A DNA stretch of 64,000 nt, taken from Marisa cornuarietis. Its lineage: Eukaryota > Mollusca > Gastropoda > Architaenioglossa > Ampullariidae. The notes below the pieces were generated by a model that saw nothing but the letters and a program-made list of their open reading frames with translations, searched no databases and was not told the origin of the DNA. Within the stretch, counting starts at the first letter, position 1, and each line of letters starts with the position of its first letter. Below, in pieces: positions 59,352 through 64,000 of this stretch. The stretch covers positions 8,662,501-8,726,500 of the forward strand of contig SMMW01000584.1 of assembly GCA_004794655.1 (NCBI GenBank), given 5' to 3'. Position numbers and translations under genes: made by a program.

Positions 59352-61275
59352 AACGTTTTTAAACATGTTTTTTCTTTCCCTTCCCACTTTGACTAAAAAG
59401 CAAAAACAAAAATATATGTTTGTTCCAGCAGCAAGCTTAACGTTTTTGATGCCAGGGGTGTAATACACTACTAGTCACTATTAAAATACTTACTTTGTAA
59501 AATATAAATTGCTTGGGACATTAAAGGACTAAGCCAACAGCTAAGAATAAAATTAGGGTCTTATTGATCGTTATAAAAGATTATTATTAAAGAACATTCA
59601 AAAGCTGGAGAGCTGTTTAATAAGTATTTCATTAACACTAAAAATAAAATTACATTAAAATATCTGCATGGCTCCCTTTCCTTTTGAACAACAACTGGTG
59701 TCTTCAAAATTTAATTCCAAATTTAGTAAATGTTGATTAATAGATAAAATTATGAATCATTACTAGCAGCCTTAATTGGAAGTAATAACAGGACTGGAGC
59801 TAGTGAAATCGTTGTTTACTGTCGTACTTGAACCTGAAGGTATGATTACTGGCAAAACTTCTGTGGAACACGAAAACATATATAAATATATTGCCAACAT
59901 CTCAGTGTATGTAGAGGTTAATTTTCAAATTCTTTTTTATTAAAACAAATGTATCGAAGCATAATTCAGGAGTGAATTTCTTCAATACCATGGAATTTTA
60001 TGCTACTGTATTGGCAACAGAGAAAGCAGAAGTTGCTTAGGTCCTGCTCAAAACTTCCACACAGCAGACAAGAGACCTATCGTCTGTCTACCTGTTTCTT
60101 TAGTCTCTGACTAAAACGATACAGTTGCTGATATTTTTCGCAAAATACAAGTGCACTGTTTCACTGCTCCCTTAAAAATGGTGTGTCCAGATTCTGAGCA
60201 AAACATTTAAACTGTAAGTCATTTTGTTCTTGACACTCTGAAAATGCTTATTCTGTATTTATGACCATAAAGCTCATACCATTATTATTAACAACATTTA
60301 TGCCTACAATAGTGTCCTTTTCAAACATGGACTTTTGCAGTTAAAATATAGGTCAGTGCATGGCACCTCTTGTACCATGTCTGTGATGTTTCTCTCTCTG
60401 TTGTCAAGCAGCACATGACTGTATTAGTTTGAGAAGGTTTGATTGTCTTAGGGTTATGATTTGTCCTATTTTATTATAATTTACTCTGCTTCCTTTATCA
60501 GTGCTCAGCGCCTAATAAATCTAAGACCTAATTTATGTCTTTTGAAGAAACTTTTGGTGTTGTGCTTTGTACATGTCAATGTGCAAATAGGAACTTTTTT
60601 CTAAAGTGCAATTATTTTTAGTAAGGTTAGAAATTTATACTTAGTGCTTTTATCCTACTTATCCTAGTCAACATAGCATAATTGTTACAGTAGCCACAAA
60701 TGTTACAAGCCTCAGAAAGAATAACTCTGACCCTATAGCTCAGGATAGTCTGCTGGTCACCTGATGCCCTGACATAGCTCCCTTCTGGTGTGAGTGATAT
60801 TCTTCAGTCAAACACTTAGAATCACCAGGGAAGGATGGGGAGGGCAAAATGGTGGGAAAAAGTGCTATACAAATTAACTTCATTATTATTATTATTATAA
60901 TGGTATCCATTACTAATAATAGTAACTTTTACCAAAATTAAGTTTACTTTAGGGTAGATTTCCTTTTATTTTGGTTGGAAATATAGACTAAGTGCAGAAT
61001 CCCACCACTGACCAGCTGAACTTAAATTTTAATACATTAGACATTGGTTGAGGAGAAAGACAGGAAGAACCTGTATCATGTGCCAGGAAGTGCAAACTCA
61101 AAGATAGTGTCAACATAACTAAGATTGAGCTGGTCTTTGAAGGGTTGAAAAGGTGTCAAAACCCCGTGATGCTGGAAGCTGCACAGGTGCTGACATGCGT
61201 GGAAATACAGGCCAGCATGGCACAGAGGTAAAAGCTCTTAAACGTATCAAAGGATAGCCATCCAATGGTTTTGAT
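57965..61275 (+). other. ADAM10 3' region: candidate last exons, 3' flank and family C repeat
   Basis: After exon 17 (phase 0) two acceptors lead to in-frame last exons. One at 59148 gives [20 protein letters not shown] to a stop at 59351. One at 58254 gives [20 protein letters not shown] to a stop near 58366. Neither tail is one I recognise. A family C repeat tail is at about 60835-60900 (GGTGGGAAAAAGTGCTATAC, then ATT units). The rest has nothing recognisable. Confidence 0.4.
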
Positions 61276-63313
61276 CAGGGGTGGGCAACTTCTCCGGTCG
61301 GCAGGCCGGATATGGGGAAATGAAGTCCTTGGCGGGTCAGATTACTGGAACAATACCTGAATCGCGTATTTATCTACATATGCAAGGAATAAATCGTGTT
61401 TAATGTAAACTCGTAAACTTTAATTTTAAAGCATAGAGGCCGAAAACAGTATTTAATGATGTTAACGTAACGTATTTGAATAGCTGCTGAAGTCAATGAG
61501 ACAGCTGCGGTCGATCAAAGTTGTCAGCAAGTTGCTTGAACTCTGGCTGCATGTCGGACGTAGAAATCCTCAGTAACGACTGCACGTGAACATCAGTTAG
61601 ACTGGAACGCAGATTTGTCTTGTTAATGTTCATAGTCGAAAATGTTTGCTCACAAATGTATGTAGACCCGAACAAAACAAGTAGTTTCATGGCCATCTTT
61701 CTCAGGTTGGCAAACTTGGACTCATTCAGTGACGCATAAAATTTGTCAATGCTTTCAGATTGGAATTTCTCTTTCAGGGTAGAGTCACACTGCAGGTCAA
61801 TCAATTCCAGCTGTAGAGCATCCGGCACCTTTTCAAAGTCAGTTGTAAACGGGGATGACAAGATATCAAACTCAGCAGCAAGTTTCTGGAAGTCCACAAA
61901 ACGACGAGCAAATTCATTGTCTAGTGTAGATATCATATTGGTGTATTTCTCAGTTGACATCATCTGGGGTGTCATAGTCTCCAGTGTTGGAAAGTGTGTT
62001 GTGATATTCTGACTGAGCTGGCGAAAAAACAGTTTTAGCTTCATTCTTAATGCCTTCACTGTTGAATACATTTCGTGAGAAAAAGTGCCCTTCCCTTGAA
62101 GTCTGGTGTTCAATTCATTCATATGTTCAAAGAGATCAACTGCAAACGCCAGATCTGATAGCCATTCGGATTCTCTGAGTTGAGGATATTCTGTATCTTT
62201 CCCTTTGATCTCCAAAAACAGTAAAATTTCCGTTTTCAGGCCCCAGACGCGTCTCAGAACTTTCCCCAAACTCAACCAGCGTACACCGGTATGATACAAA
62301 ACATCGCTGTGATCCGAGCCGCAATCTTCCAGAAGTGTGATAAACTGTCTGTGATTTAGACCTCTCGCCCTGATGAAATTAACAATTTTCACAACTCTAT
62401 CCACAACATGTTTCATGTCAAGCACACTTTTACATAGCGCTTCCTGGTGTATTATGCAATATAGAAATATCAGCTCCCTGGTGCAATCGACCTCTGCAAC
62501 ACGGTCACCCAATCTCTTCAGTAGACCAACTTTCTTTCCTGTCAAAGATGGACAACCATCCGTATTAATACTGGCCATTTTCTGCCATGTTAATTGCATT
62601 GTATGCATGGCATTTTCCACACATCTAAAAATATCTCCTCCGGTAGTAGTGTCTTTCATTGATTTCATTGACAACAATTCTGTGATTTCAAAGTTTTCTG
62701 AAATGCCTCGTACAAAGATAAGCAACTGTGCAGCGTCATCTATGTCAGTGCTTTCATCCAATGCCAAGGAAAACAGCTGAAATGAAGGTACACGCCTTTT
62801 CAGTTGTGATGTCAGGTCTTCACCAATGGCTTCAATGCGGCGAACCACAGTTCTTCTCTACAAACTGACTTCTTCAAACTTCTTTCTTTGTTCTGGACAA
62901 ACTTGATCAGCTACATCGAGAATGCACTTTTTGACAAATTCACCATCACTGAACGATTTGCTGTGATTGGAAATGTTGTATGCGACCACAAAGCTGGCAT
63001 GAGTAGCAGCTTTCTGGGCTACTTTGGTTTTTACGAATACATTCTGCTGCTTTACAAGTTTTCTGTCCAGTTCTGTTGCTCTTGTTTGCCGTTCCGCTGC
63101 TGATAAAGTACTGCCATAGCCTGCATGTTTCGTCGCATAATGGCGGCTAACGTTGTACTCTTTCATCACGGCAACACTTTCACTGCACAACAAACACTGC
63201 TTTCTTGCCGACTTCTGTGAAAAAGTACTTAGGCATCCAATCTTTGTTAAATGCGCGACACTCGCTGTCAACTTTACGTTTCTTGGCAAAATCCAAGTAG
63301 TGAGGGCAACCAC
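61276..63313 (-). pseudogene. hAT-superfamily BED-finger transposase (decayed)
   Basis: Minus strand. The N-terminal part begins near 63290 with AKKRKVDSECRAFNKDW, then a frameshift near 63200, then a BED-like finger (CLLCSES...NVSRHYATKH). One in-frame TAG at 62858-62860 (EEVSL, stop, RRTVVRRIEAIG) separates it from a 451-residue frame with LALDESTDIDDAAQLLIF, INTDGCPSLTGKK, GVRWLSLGKVL and the hAT dimerisation tail (LLVLFGSTYICEQTFSTMN). It resembles ZBED/GTF2IRD2-type hAT proteins. CAGGGGTGGGCAACTT at 61276-61291 is a plausible hAT terminal repeat. The opposite end was not found. Confidence 0.85.
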
Positions 63314-64000
63314 TGGGGACTTAGGCTGATGAAGTCACCTGTTTCGTGCCAAGCATCAAGAACCAAAACATTGATGGGACCTTTGGTTTGCCAGCCGTGA
63401 TTTTCCACATGCTTATTCTTCCCGCTGGTGTTTAAGCCTTCTGGATGATGCCCCAGATCCATGTGAAGATCAGCTTTGGGAAAGTTTTGAAGTCAGGACA
63501 GAGCAGGAAGAAAAGGTGGTCTGTGGTTTTTCTTGATTGTGATAGGCTGCAATCTTTTATCCTCAAACAGATAGAGGAAGAAGTCTGTCAAACAGGCTGG
63601 TGAGAGCCCTAGGAAATTAAGGATCTGTGAGAGATAGTATTTCTCAAGCATCATTCATTTTAGAGTCACAGATCCTTAAGTGGGCTGCCACTTCTTAAGG
63701 ATTCTATTCTCTGCTGCCTCTGAGAAAGCCCTGACGCTGATGCACCTCCAGAAGGCCGAAAGACATGAAGGTTGAGCTCTTCTGCATCTGGGTGATGACT
63801 GACTAAGCTTTGCTGCAACAGCAGACTTTAGGAAGGTGTCTTGAAGAGGGGTGATGAGTGTCGTCAAACATTTAAACTGTTCCATGCATTAAAAATTTCT
63901 AGGGATCAGTGGTAGTGGGAAAAAAGCATAAATTTCAAGGCCAGACCAATTGGTTGCTAAGCCATCTACCACCAAAGCCTAAGGTTCATCATGAGATGAC
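63314..64000. other. no gene recognised
   Basis: No domain or splice context seen. A perfect 14-bp inverted repeat (TTAAGGATCTGTGA at 63617-63630 and its complement at 63666-63679) is the only structure noted. Confidence 0.5.

Noticed and set aside
1..64000. CRISPR arrays, bacterial operons, tRNA or rRNA genes
   Set aside because: None seen. The tRNA-like segments are degenerate and SINE-like, and the window is eukaryotic.

Overview
This is animal nuclear DNA. The genes are split by GT-AG introns, the sequence between them is AT-rich with many CA/GT, CT and ATT microsatellites, and fragments of LINEs, SINEs and DNA transposons are scattered throughout. The gene content (a fucolectin-like/kringle/mucin-like membrane protein, a TRIM-type RING/B-box protein, a claudin-like protein, DCTN6, ornithine decarboxylase antizyme, ADAM10) and the repeat style suggest a lophotrochozoan, most likely a mollusc and perhaps a gastropod. 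That placement is an inference. I built the gene models by hand and checked that codon phase closes across every intron listed.

Layout. (1) 589-4378 (+): type I membrane protein, 5' end missing, with an F5/8C-like module, two kringles, a Thr/Pro/Ser stalk and a TM helix. (2) 7574-13097 (+): RING, two B-boxes and coiled coil joined to a ~23-unit Thr/Gln-rich repeat C-terminus. A decayed hAT element lies in its second intron. (3) 17365-19829 (+): four-TM claudin/PMP22-superfamily protein in three exons. (4) 22389-29345 (-): dynactin subunit 6, seven exons, 185 aa, with a LINE reverse-transcriptase fragment in intron 1. (5) 29558-34303 (+): ornithine decarboxylase antizyme, divergent from DCTN6 across only 212 bp. 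It keeps the +1 programmed frameshift site, followed by a strong predicted RNA stem, and it has a probable second, TATA-driven first exon. (6) 36772 to at least 57964 (+): ADAM10 (Kuzbanian), 17 confident exons plus an uncertain last exon. One intron is a U12-type AT-AC intron. Other introns hold an almost complete piggyBac element, two large foldback elements, an LTR-like insertion and LINE fragments. (7) 61276-63313 (-): decayed BED-finger hAT transposase.

The genes do not form a single pathway. The notable biology is the antizyme locus (translational frameshifting, alternative promoter, bidirectional promoter with DCTN6), the repeat-tailed TRIM protein, the minor-spliceosome intron in ADAM10, and the load of mobile elements in the ADAM10 introns.
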